Source: Gerris lacustris (lineage: Eukaryota > Arthropoda > Insecta > Hemiptera > Gerridae). Taken from it: 64,000 nt of DNA. Shown here piece by piece: positions 1 through 12,000 of this stretch; position 1 is the first letter of the stretch, and every line of letters starts with the position of its first letter. The translations under genes and the position numbers were made by a program. The stretch lies in assembly GCA_951217055.1 (NCBI GenBank), contig OX578280.1, forward strand, positions 47,619,882-47,683,881, written 5' to 3'. The notes under the pieces were generated by a model. It saw only the letters and a list, made by a program, of their open reading frames with translations. It ran no database searches and was not told where the DNA came from.

Positions 1-370
1 AAACCATTCATTTTACGGATCTGGTCGTTTTCTTTGCCGTTTAAAACCAATTCAGTTATTTTTATTATTATTGCTTGTTTCTATTTTTATCTTCCTACTT
101 ACTCTATAAAATATGACGAAGGAGTAAAGGGCTAGGTCATAAAAACAAGCGTGTCTTTTATTATTATGACTGTATGAATAATAAAAAAAATATAAGAGTA
201 GTCTTTTTAATACCTTTTATATTTAAATATGTTAGGGCTTTATGTACTTCAAGAAAACTCCTTTAGCTCGCAGTAATAACATATTGGAATGATAGTGTAA
301 TAAAATAAAATATTTAAATTTCTATTGTTTTTGTTAAACGATTAGTATTTAGAATTGTTTACAGATTTAT
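1..370. other. AT-rich segment, nothing recognised
   Basis: No open frame of note, no RNA gene and no repeat shared with the rest of the window was seen. The segment ends where the Penelope-like repeat tail begins. Confidence 0.6.
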
Positions 371-409
371 ATCCTCAGATCAGGCAAGTATCGACGGTAG
401 GGATATCCT

Positions 410-413
<4 letters not shown>
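371..413 (+). repeat. Penelope-like repeat tail, 5'-truncated copy
   Basis: These 43 bases are identical to 25743-25785, and in both places they run straight into a (TA)n array. At the other locus the same sequence lies just downstream of a hammerhead-like motif. Here the upstream part is missing, so this copy starts about five bases 3' of the position equivalent to the predicted cleavage site. I infer a 5'-truncated insertion of the same element. The perfect identity over 43 bases, between loci 25 kb apart in otherwise decayed DNA, suggests a young family. Confidence 0.7.
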
Positions 414-465
<52 letters not shown>

Positions 466-466
466 A
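414..466. repeat. (TA)n followed by (TG)n microsatellite
   Basis: Alternating TA runs to about 452 and passes into a short TG run. It abuts the Penelope-like tail, as the array at 25788-25872 does, so it may be target or tail sequence of that element. Confidence 0.9.
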
Positions 467-2092
467 TTAATATACATATGTGTGAGTGTATTACATTCAA
501 TCTGTATAATACAAACTAAAAACTACACCTATAACAACAATAGCAAAACAATGTGGACAGAAAGCTTAAATGATCCGAAAATTTATGACGTCCAGACAAT
601 CGACAAAGCTAATAAAAGGAAATAGAACGTACTTCTAACCCAATTTATATTATAAGGACTAATGCAAATAAAATTTGCATGTCACTCGTTAATAGCTGAA
701 TTCGTCTGAAACATTCGACTTTCATCTAGATACATCTATATTTACAGAGCTGAAAAAAAGAAAAACAATTTCGAAGTATACCTCTTCTTGTTGATGATTA
801 ATTTAATGGCAACTCCAAAAGCATCTTATAACTACTAGCTTTTCACTTTTTCCTTCATTTTTGTTTGGTTAGGTTTGGTCAAAGTAATATCTGTTTTTTC
901 CACCTAAAAAAATCCTTGCGCACTTTTGAACAATGTTAGAAAGTTTTTTTTTCTGTTAGAATAGTACAGAATTATATGGGAAATGGTTAAACTTGGAAGA
1001 AGAAGGATATATACAACACAGAGAAAGAACGATAAAAAGAGGTCCTTTATGGTCGACACTGTTGCCTGTTTGTAGCCGGAGGGCGATGAAAGACGGCATT
1101 CAATCCACCAAAAATTTCTAAACCCCACCCTGCAAGGGAGAAAAATCTCCTTTATGTGCTTTTTTTTACAGGCAACGCTTTTCAACTCTCTTTCATCTTG
1201 CTCCCTTGACATAGTTTTTTCTGTCACGAAGGTAAAGGATTCAACACATAGAAGAACACCATCAGTGAAATTGTGTGTATGTATCAAGTGTAGTGGTTTA
1301 AAACATTTCGGATCTTTCATATCTTAAGGAACGAACTGGGACAAAGCTATTGTGATTTAAAACATTATTCACTTTGCTATGGCCAGAGTGATATTTGATG
1401 TTTTAAAAAACAATTCTGAATTAATGAAAACCAACGTAATTACAAAATGAATTTAGTCTCAAAAATAATTTTACCCAAAATACAAGAGTATGGGAAACAG
1501 TCACAATGAAATTATGGCTGATAAAGTTTGATGATTGAACTGATTAAGACCCATTTTGCAGTAAATATTGAGAGAAACAAGGGGGGAGGGGGTGGAGGGG
1601 TAGATATTGGTTGATTTACATTAGCTCAAGATATTTGAAGGTATTTCATACCTTAAGACTAAATTGTGAAAACGAATTTTGAAGTTCTGCCTTCCAAAAT
1701 CTATTAATGAAACATAATGAAATATATGAAGGAAATATAAATTTCAACAAATTTTGATACAATTTGAAAAATAGGTTCATTCAAATACCGAGGAATCCAC
1801 AATGAGACGATTGATCGATACAAAATCTAATTTCTGAGATAATAGTGTATTGAGGTTGAAGAGAAGACGATCACTGTAAAACACGTCTTTTAGAAAGCTT
1901 GTCTGATTGATTTTATACTTTTTACTTGAGATGATTCCTACAAGGATAATGTTGCTTGCCAGTTATAAGTGTTATTGATATACCAGAATACTGGTCCAAG
2001 ATAGCAATGCAGACAAAATGGTGTCAGCAAGTTACTAATCTTGAAAATATCGTTAAAAAGAAGGCCAGGGATTTACTTCCTAGCGAGGACTT
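467..2092. other. unassigned AT-rich segment with one weak ORF
   Basis: A 138-codon frame lies on the minus strand (1320 down to 904). It resembles no family I know, has a hydrophobic stretch near its C-terminus, and is not GC-structured like a coding exon. On that strand a pyrimidine tract ending in TTGCAG near 1128 would make an acceptable splice acceptor, but nothing else supports an exon. A G-rich run lies at about 1580-1605. Confidence 0.4.
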
Positions 2093-2418
2093 GTGGCTTA
2101 ATTTGCTAATCACGTCTGCTCGTAAATCAATGAATAAAAGGTAGCATGAGGTGGTGGGTTCAATTCCAAGCCATGATGTTGTAATTTACATCTTTGAATC
2201 AAAAGCGGTACGAGGTCGAAGTTAACTTACAGCGAACCTACAAGAGATCCAAGGAAACCCTACAAGGGATTCCCATTCCGCGTTGCTCTGATTTATACTA
2301 GTGACTTGAGGTCATGGATGAGACCCCACGCTTTGGTACTCTGATTTAACATGGCTCAGTAATGATCACACCATACTCCTCGCTTCGATTGTACATTGCA
2401 CAGTATTAAGATATGTGA
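2093..2418 (+). repeat. tRNA-derived SINE, copy 1
   Basis: The head has an A-box-like TGGCTTAATTTG at about 2094 and a B-box-like GGTTCAATTCC at about 2157, the spacing of an internal polymerase III promoter. The body carries CTGATTTA phrases, a 'cctacaa(t/g)gga' type motif and a tail with GTACATTGCACAGT. The same order of motifs recurs at 37050-37365 (GTACATTGAACAGTGG) and, shortened, at 50925-51030. It is not a tRNA gene: no acceptor stem or cloverleaf can be formed. A 62-codon frame running into the head (1956-2144) is therefore not regarded as coding. Confidence 0.7.
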
Positions 2419-2589
2419 TTATCAAATTCCAAAATCTCCAATAAGGATTTGGATTTATTCAATTCTTGTTGCAGCCTTCTGTGATAGACCGGATTAATTA
2501 TGGAGTAAATTAAATTGTAACTATAGAACTTTCTTTATATAACTTAAGTAGAAGTATTAAAATTCAGTTTAAGACGTCATGACGTTAAA

Positions 2590-4969
<2,380 letters not shown>

Positions 4970-5425
4970 GGTTTCGTATAACTCAGTTTTATTGTTAGCT
5001 TCTTTATGTCTTAATTAGGATTGTTAGATTTTGTATTTCCTCTTTATTAATTATCATAGCTTCATATTACTCTGTTTCATTGTAATAGCTTCTTTTTTGT
5101 TTATTAGATTTCTTGTTAGAATGTAAGCTTCTTTATTAGTTATCTTTAAGTTTCATATTACTTTGTTTAACTGTTAGCTTGTTTGCTTATTTAATAGTTG
5201 ACTTGTTTTCTTGTTAGCTGTTTACTTGCTACGTTGTTAAATTATTAGGTTATTGATATATTGATTAGTTCACTCGTTAGCTTCTTTACTTTTTACTTTG
5301 TTTTATTGTTGGCTTCTTTGCTTTTTTATTAGTCTACTTCTTAGCTTGGTTATTTGTTAACTTCTTCATTAGTTATCTTTTTAACTTATTACTTTGTTTT
5401 ATAGTAGGCTTTTTTACTTTTCCAT
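4970..5425. repeat. degenerate T-rich tandem repeat
   Basis: The strand is strongly T-biased and built from variants of 'ttgttagcttcttt' and 'ttactttgtttta' every 30-60 bases, for example near 4985, 5095, 5165, 5270 and 5390. No exact period survives. Old minisatellite or the remains of a satellite edge. Confidence 0.55.
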
Positions 5426-7279
5426 CAAACTGGTTACATAGGTGTTAAGTCAGCAGAAGAGTGACATTATGATGGTGATAAGTTAACCGAGTATGGTCAC
5501 GCATAGTTTGTGACACTACTAATGCAGGGATCGATGAAACGAGGTCGCGTTTCGTCTTCAATCAGATGAATTGTCTAGATGCCATTTTTATCGACTAGTT
5601 TCCCATTTTCGTCATGATCCGAAAAAGAGCACGAGGAATGCAAAATTTAAAGCGACTCTTTACTTCATAGAGGAATCTTCATAGCTTATAAATTTTATAG
5701 TCTCCACAACTCTTTACTAATGACCTCGCTTCATTTAGTTGCAAGTCTTGAAATTGAGCATACCTGAAATAGGCACATTTTGGTTTATTAATACTTTTCA
5801 TTGTGTCCACATGTCGTAAAAAATCGCTAGTCAGTGCCTTTACTCAGCATTGTTATGACGAGAAGAACAAACAGTAATGAAAAGAAAAAAAAAATAGTAA
5901 AAAGGGTAGGTCCTAATGAGCCGCTTCCGGTACACAAAAGAACAGTCACGAGAGCTCTTCGCAATAAGCACGCACAAGAGCAATTTAAACTACAAAAGGC
6001 TTTCCTATTGGTTGAATATTTGGCTTCTACGTTGCTTTGCCGGTCTTGTGGGATACTTCATTGTTTGCTTTGAAAAAAAAACGACGAAGAAAAAAAATAT
6101 AGGCCATAACCGATCATTTGTAACAACTTATCGTTCAGTATAGGTATAATAGAAGATTGATAACCTATTATAATTTGAAATAAAGTATATTGCTTCATAA
6201 CTTGATAAAAGTCGTATAAAATTAAGGAAAATTTATAACAAACATGTGTAAAAACAATGGGAAAGCTATAGTATGGTAATAATCTGTTAATGAGAGAAAG
6301 GACAGGATACTAATAATGTCTTGAAGACTCAAGCTGAAGTACTAAACTAAATTGTATTATAAAGAATTCTTCTTATTACTTTCTTGTAATATAAGTGGTA
6401 TATATACAGAGAAAGATTGTGATGGCGCAGTATTTCAATTATGACGGGTTTATACAAAGTCCAAAAAGGTGATTCATAAAAAATGTTTTCTTTCATCTGC
6501 GATGGACGTCAATAATGTTATTAGGAAAAAATAAAAAAAGAAGGAGTAATAAAACTTCCTTTAAGCTTTAATCTCTTTTCTTCAAACTTCGAACAAAGGG
6601 TCAACATGAGTTCAGGAAGGCGCTTTATATTATACAAAACTGATATAAATAATTAGCAAATCAAGCAATGCCATTAACCAAATTAAGATTAAGAGAGTGC
6701 TCATTAGTTGCTGTTTTATTTTGGTTTTTTTTTTAATAAATCAGCCTGCAGTTCCTCCTCCCTAATCCAGTAATGATTATAGTAGAATTCAGGCTCTTGG
6801 AGCCATGTATATCCCTACAATCCTTAGGGTATGCAATATGCAATACACTGTATTCACGGTATGATGGCAAAAAAAAGTTAAGTTTTATATTTGAATAATA
6901 ACATATTATATTTTAAATCGTTCTGTAACCAAGCTAATAGGTAATTATATTGAAGTAAATAAATCTAATTAAGGGTGATGATTCTGTGTTGAACTGAGTC
7001 GGAATGGAGTTGGAGCCTGTTAGCAGGCATGTCAAGGGAACCAAGTTTATCGATTACAGACGCAGAAGCTGCTAAAGATAAGCCCGGAGTACTTGGGCTC
7101 TTAGCAAGCAGTTGAAACTTTATACTTAGTGCGTCAGGGATCCCTTCAATACGGCCTCTTAGACCAAGAGTGTAGTTATAAACTTAACATCAATAGAAAG
7201 TTTTTTATACTATTGAATAGAATCCGCCGCCATCTTGGAACTTTTCCAAAAATGGTTTGTCTTTATCAGGGAAAATCTT
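5426..7279. other. unassigned AT-rich segment
   Basis: Frames at 5834-6143 are short, lysine/serine-rich and unrecognised. A GC-richer patch at 6995-7165 reads openly for about 35 codons on the plus strand but matches nothing I know. No repeat family was detected. Confidence 0.4.
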
Positions 7280-7510
7280 GGCTCTTAACCAAAATAGGAA
7301 TAAGATTTTTACCAAAGTAGTGGTATTTTCCAAGATTGTACGCCTTCACTTAGATGGTAGCTCTAAAGACAAGATATTTTCTAAAGATTTTTAAGTCTTT
7401 AATAAGATGATAGTTCATTGGTAAGGTACATCTTGGGTCTTCACCAAAGTGGTGGTACTTTTTAGATTGTTCGTATTTTGCAAGATAGTAGGCCTTTATA
7501 ATGGTAGTCA
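7280..7510. repeat. degenerate tandem duplication, period about 130 bp
   Basis: The phrase 'accaaagtagtggta' near 7310 followed by 'gattgtacgcctt' and 'gatggtag' recurs near 7443 as 'accaaagtggtggta', 'gattgttcgta' and 'aatggtag'. Both are preceded by a 'cttggctctt/cttgggtctt' phrase. Two diverged copies of one unit. Confidence 0.6.
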
Positions 7511-7658
7511 GTGTTACATAAGTGCATCATGAATATTTACTAAATTTTTATACATCTCATAATGGATCATTTCCATCTAACTACAAAGAAAGATAAATAG
7601 ATCTTCTTTTGTGTGGGTCGTAGAGGGTTGAAATTATAAACAAATTAAATTGTTTTAA

Positions 7659-7961
7659 TGTAAACTTCATTGGAACTGTAACTTCATTGTAACTTCAAGT
7701 TTATGTCCCCTCCTTCGTCAGACATTGCTTTTAGGTTCTTTTTTATAGTCTGTACAAATCTTTCTGCTTGCCCATTTGTAGCTGGATGATATGGAGCTGA
7801 CGTTTTATATTTAATACCATTATTTGTTAGGAAATTTTGAAATTTATACGACCTAAACTGCGGTCCGTTATCCGAAACGAGCGTGATTGGCAGTCCAAAT
7901 GTTGTAAACAAAAGTCTGAGTTTGTTTTAAAATTATGTTTCACTGTAAACTTTCATTGGAA
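7659..7961. repeat. direct repeats flanking the integrase scrap
   Basis: The sequence 'tgtaaacttcattggaa' occurs at 7659-7675 and, with one extra T, at 7944-7961. A 'tgttttaa' phrase also precedes each. The pair encloses the integrase fragment. It may be a duplicated target, a deletion scar or a repeat inside the parent element. Confidence 0.6.
7684..7927 (-). pseudogene. gypsy-type retrotransposon integrase core fragment
   Basis: On the minus strand about 80 codons are open and encode part of a retroviral-type integrase catalytic core. SDNGPQF (second catalytic Asp) is followed by APYHPATNGQAERF, with the catalytic Glu exactly 35 residues after the Asp, the DX35E spacing of Ty3/gypsy and retroviral integrases. 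The piece begins a few residues before FGLP and stops after the helix that follows QAERF. The first Asp, the HHCC zinc domain, RNase H and reverse transcriptase are all absent, and the frame ends in a stop with no C-terminal domain. It is flanked by near-identical 17-18 base direct repeats (7659-7675 and 7944-7961). The open frame and clean motifs suggest recent loss. The identification as gypsy-type is firm, the clade unknown. Confidence 0.92.
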
Positions 7962-9619
7962 GGCACACACATAAGAAGTTCCGCTATTATGAGTTATCAT
8001 CATGGATCATTCTGCAAATGGTAAAAATCATAACATTTAACTTTACTTCAAAAATCAGATAACTTAAATTTAGAACCACTATTAAGATAATAAACGACTT
8101 TAAGAAGGCTGCTTCAGAACAGCTGAAATCGGTCAATTGTTTATTAAAATATTTTTGTGTGAAGACGTTGTTTGGTTATTGAACTAAACCTCTTTCATAA
8201 TGAGTAGCTATCACACATTGGAGAAAAACAGAGTCGAGGATTTTTGTTGATAGGTTCTTCTTAGACCTAACGTTTTCGTTAAGAAATCTTTTTTACGATC
8301 TCAAATAAAGGTGGTGGTCATTTATATGCGAAATTTATAAAGACGATATCTCCAAAACCAATTACACTGAACCTTGAAATTTGGAAGATTACTACCTTGA
8401 TGGTATTCTAAGTATTCTCGCTTTTTAAAATAATTTTAATGTTTTTTCTTGACGGTAATTAATAAACCACATCAAATGATTATCAACAAAGCAAGCGTAG
8501 TAACTCCTTAGCAAAGCGTACTAGATAACATTCATTAAATGTAATAGAAAAATTAATTATCTTCAAGCTATATTTTGTTCTAAGATTGATAAATTAAAAC
8601 TTTCTCGACATCCGTAAGATCTTTATTTAAAACTTGTTCCCACCAAAAAAAAAAAAGCAACAGGTCTTTATATTTTTGCAAATTGTTGTTTCTCCTTTCA
8701 ATTTTAACCACACGCTCATCAGTTTCCTACTATGGAAATCGAGTTTCTCTCTTTTTACACACATATATATTCATACCCTTATATCCATTTTCGTTTTGGA
8801 TTTTCTTCTCCTTTAATAGAATTCAATATAAAAGGGATTTTTTCATTTTTTTTTCTTTTTCTAGAATTTGTCTTTTCAGCAGAAAAAAAGTTTTACCGTA
8901 ATATCAAGATAAATGGAATCGAATGAAAATTTCAGTCAAAGTTTACTTCGAGCAACAAAAAAAAGTTTAGCTTTTTTCGAGTGACAAAATTGAAGAGACA
9001 TTTTTGACAACTTTCAAAGTAGAAGCAACGTTGTTCATTTTTGTTCCAAACTCTGAATTCTTAATTCTTTTTTCCTTCTAAGCTAAAGGCTCGTTAATCA
9101 AAAGTGTCTCTTCTCCATGAAAAAATAAAAGTAACTCAAAGTTTTATGCACCAAAATAACTTTTTGCTTTTCTTGCCCAAAATATATATTTTTTTAATAT
9201 CATACATATTCTTGCTGCTAACGAATTTATTTACTAAATGAGTGCCAATTGTTTTCTTTTTAAAGTTAAATGTGTCTCTTATTTCACAAAATTAGGTCCT
9301 AGGCCTCCATGAGTCGCGGCTACAACCAGAGTACCTAGTAACATATTCAAAACGTGTTTAGTACGTTCGTACAAAATAACTTTCATAAATATCTCAACAA
9401 AAATACTAGACTATTAGAGAACTTAAGTTGTAGGTCAGAGGTTTTAAAGAAAGACCTTAAATTTTATTTTAAGTTAAATTATTAATTCAAATTTGATGTC
9501 TAAATTAATATATATTTTACATTTGCTTCCTACAAAGAATTACTTGTATAACAACCAATAATTTTATTTGTTCTTCCTTCTTCCATTGCTTCACTAGCCC
9601 ATTTGGAATGTTATTTTTT
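7962..9619. other. unassigned AT-rich segment
   Basis: At 8123-8134 'ctgaaatcggtc' recalls the GAAA-CCGGTC part of the hammerhead-like motif at 25728-25737, but the upstream CTGATGA box is missing. Frames near 8634-8926 are T-rich and not coding. Nothing else recognised. Confidence 0.4.
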
Positions 9620-10424
9620 TAACGAAGTTCTTTTGGCACGTTACACGTCTGCAGCCCGAAACTGAATCCGAATAAAATGACCGTCACAAAACCGACCGTC
9701 ACGAAATCGACCTATGACGATAACATGAGTAAAAGATGACCGATTTAGTTTAAATTTGGTACACAAGTTCATTTTACCAATGCCCAGGTCGAGTTTGTTG
9801 GACAACGTTATCCGCCCAAGCGCTCCACGCAACGCTCGCGTAAATGAAATCTTCATATTCAAAATTTGAATTATAGGACGGGAAAGAATTCTAACTTTAT
9901 CTGTTAAAGATCGCTAAATTTACTAAAGCCGACCAAACGTACCGATATCTTACGTTTAAATTTAACGATTTTAATAAAACTTTATGCACATCGTCTAAAG
10001 TACAATTGAAACAGGCATGTAAAATTTCATGATGATGCAAGCAGAAGTTTTTGTGTAGTGAAGTGATATATTTCAAATTGAGTAGGAGAGTTGAGGGGAG
10101 TAAGGGTAACAGTCCTCTTCCCTCACTACAACCATCCTTTTTAACTATCAACTCCTCATGATTAACTTTCTTCTCAATATTCAATACATATTTATTGCAA
10201 GACGCTCGCTTCAATTATAAAGAAAATGCTTTTCTTTTAATTTTGTCTTAACTCCGCTAAATACAAATAGTTAGTAACTTTTAATTATGTCTCTTTTCTA
10301 ATACCACCATGTACTCGTATAAGTAGTTAGTATCGTATACTTAGCAGAGTGATTTTATAATTTATATTTAATGAAAAGCGTAAGGAAATTCGTTCCTACC
10401 GAGTGTCCCGCGAAACCACACATA
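9620..10424 (+). mobile_element. family B/H non-autonomous DNA-type element, copy 1
   Basis: About 0.8 kb with related termini, AACGAAGTTCTTTTGGCACG on the left and, reversed, AACGAATTTCCTTACGC on the right. The left half holds repeated 'gaccgtcac' phrases and a 'ggacaacgttatccgccc' block. The right half holds 'gattttaataaaactt' and 'acgctcgctt'. The same two halves occur in reverse order on the other strand at 33012-33864, and singly at 29322-29834 (left half) and 30800-31292 (right half). No transposase is encoded, and the short frames at 9641-9862 and 9897-10214 are shadows. Family not recognised; DNA transposon derivative is an inference from the inverted termini. Confidence 0.65.
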
Positions 10425-10442
10425 CATTTACCAAAAAGAAAA

Positions 10443-10902
10443 CAATCGGTCCGAGACAACTCAGACTAACTTTTTCATAATATACCCTCAGTCCCAGATC
10501 TCAGAAACTTTTTATTTACGATCTTCAACCAAATCAGATTTATTTTCATCATTATCTCGGAAATAACGCAAAGATTTTTGTTTTTCAGAAAAACTACTTA
10601 TATCGTTAGATTTGCATTGAAAATAAATTGCAACAGTTTTGAAAATTTTTAGGGGACGAGCCCCAAATTTGGAGTTAATACTCATTTCTCGGTTTCACCT
10701 CGGGGTATGATTGTTCTAAAAATGCATGGCAAATTTCGTCATAATCGGTCCAGTAGTTTAGGTTCTTTAGCTTCGTCTGGACAGACGACAGACAGAAATT
10801 TTGAAAAACCACTTTCTGGACCATGGGACCTCAAAACGTATAAATCCATCAAAATGGATTTTTTATCACAATACTTTCTCTTCATATAAGAAAGTAAAAA
10901 CA
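10443..10902 (-). repeat. family J repeat, copy 1
   Basis: Read on the minus strand this copy matches 15591-15999 from end to end. Shared marks are the terminal 'tttttactttct', 'ccatcaaaat', 'gaggtccc', 'ccagtagttta' (as 'taaactactgg') and, at the far end, 'ctgagttgtctcgg'. A degraded third copy is at 60105-60285. In copies 2 and 3 a B-box-like 'ggtttgattccccgcc' or 'gggttcaccccgcc' precedes 'gagatgttattg', so a SINE origin is possible. This copy has lost that part. Confidence 0.75.
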
Positions 10903-11189
10903 GAATAAATAGTGAGAAACATAAGTCTTACTTTACTTATTTACTCCATAATTTTATTTTATATTACCTTTATAATTAATATAAATAACAACATTTCTAG
11001 AGAAATAAATAGTTTGTAATGGCCCTTAAAAATAAAAAATAAATAAAATGTTCTATTGGCTGTTAAATGAGCCAACAACAAGAGAGTAACATTTATATTT
11101 GACCACTAAAGTAATAAAAGCTTTTGCAATCCAACAAAGGGTTAAAAAAAACTACATCTATTGGTAGTTTAATGGAACAATAAAAGTGA

Positions 11190-11197
11190 AATATATA

Positions 11198-11295
<98 letters not shown>

Positions 11296-11296
11296 T
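11190..11296. repeat. (TA)n microsatellite
   Basis: Alternating TA, interrupted once by 'atatta' near 11204 and ending at 'aatatatattgg'. Confidence 0.95.
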
Positions 11297-11419
11297 TGGC
11301 TATTCAGTCGACCATTAAGATAACTGAATTTAAGAGAGAACTGATTTTAGCAGATTGTATTCTCTCTACAGATGTAAAGAGTAAAGAGTAAAATATAAAG
11401 AGTTATCGGTTGATTTACT

Positions 11420-11810
11420 TCTGCTCCCAAGCTTACCGAAGGTAACGGAAGCTATGGGATCATTCCGAAGAACAAAACATTTGTATGTCTCCGATTTCAT
11501 AAATTCCAAGACAGAAATCCGTTTCAGACATCAGGGAACATTTTTGGTTTCGCGTCAGTCTGTCGGTCTGTCGGTCTGTTTGTTGCTTACTTTTTGCGAA
11601 CCAACATAATATTATCTTAAAAACTACACGTCTGATTTCAATGAAATTTGGATGGTAGGTCATAATAAGCCAATAAGCCTATTACCATATAAGTTTCAAC
11701 CCTCTGCATCAATAATAGGTTGTAAATGCATGAAATCATTAAATAATACGAAACAGGACGCGAGGAAGCTACGTGCCACACAAACAGTAATAAAAAAATA
11801 AAACAAATGG
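11420..11810 (+). repeat. family A repeat, copy 1
   Basis: Starts with the conserved 'gcttaccgaaggtaac' arm, then 'ggaagctatg', 'gacagaaatccgtttcag', 'acatcagggaacattttt', a run of 'gtctgtcggtct', 'gcgaaccaacat' and 'atgaaatttggatggtagg'. The far end carries the second terminus, 'aggaagctacgtgccaca'. The middle third found in longer copies is missing. Frames at 11460-11884 on the minus strand are produced by the repeat. Confidence 0.85.
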
Positions 11811-11902
11811 CAGTCTAGTTTACTTTGATAAGATAAGACAAAGAATAAAGAACACAGACATTTTTGTTTTGCAAAGGGATACAATTGGCTGTTTTATAAA
11901 CT

Positions 11903-12000
11903 AACTAGCTGGGTACCCGTGCTTCGCTACGGAGTGTTATTATAATTAGATAAGTTTATAAACAACCATAATGAAACATATAAATTATTTTACTATGCAA
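11903..12000 (+). repeat. head of the minisatellite-bearing element
   Basis: The phrase 'gggtacccgtgcttcgctac' is of a kind seen at one end of short dispersed repeats in arthropod genomes (general knowledge, exact family unknown). The following 'tagataagttt' recurs immediately after the last unit of the minisatellite at 14366. This suggests that the array is an internal expansion of one element. Confidence 0.5.

Noticed and set aside
904..1320. 138-codon minus-strand frame as a membrane protein
   Set aside because: No recognisable domain, neighbours or transcript signals; the hydrophobic part reflects T-rich DNA.
5834..6143. basic N-terminal frame as a ribosomal-type or nuclear protein
   Set aside because: The two overlapping frames have no family likeness, and the lysine run comes from an A-homopolymer.
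8100..8150. second hammerhead motif at 'ctgaaatcggtc'
   Set aside because: The CTGATGA box is absent and no stem II can be drawn.
9641..10214. two minus-strand frames in the family B/H element
   Set aside because: Copies of the element elsewhere do not keep the frames, so they are not transposase.
11421..11450. regulatory inverted repeat or operator
   Set aside because: The palindrome is the terminal stem-loop of a twelve-copy dispersed repeat.
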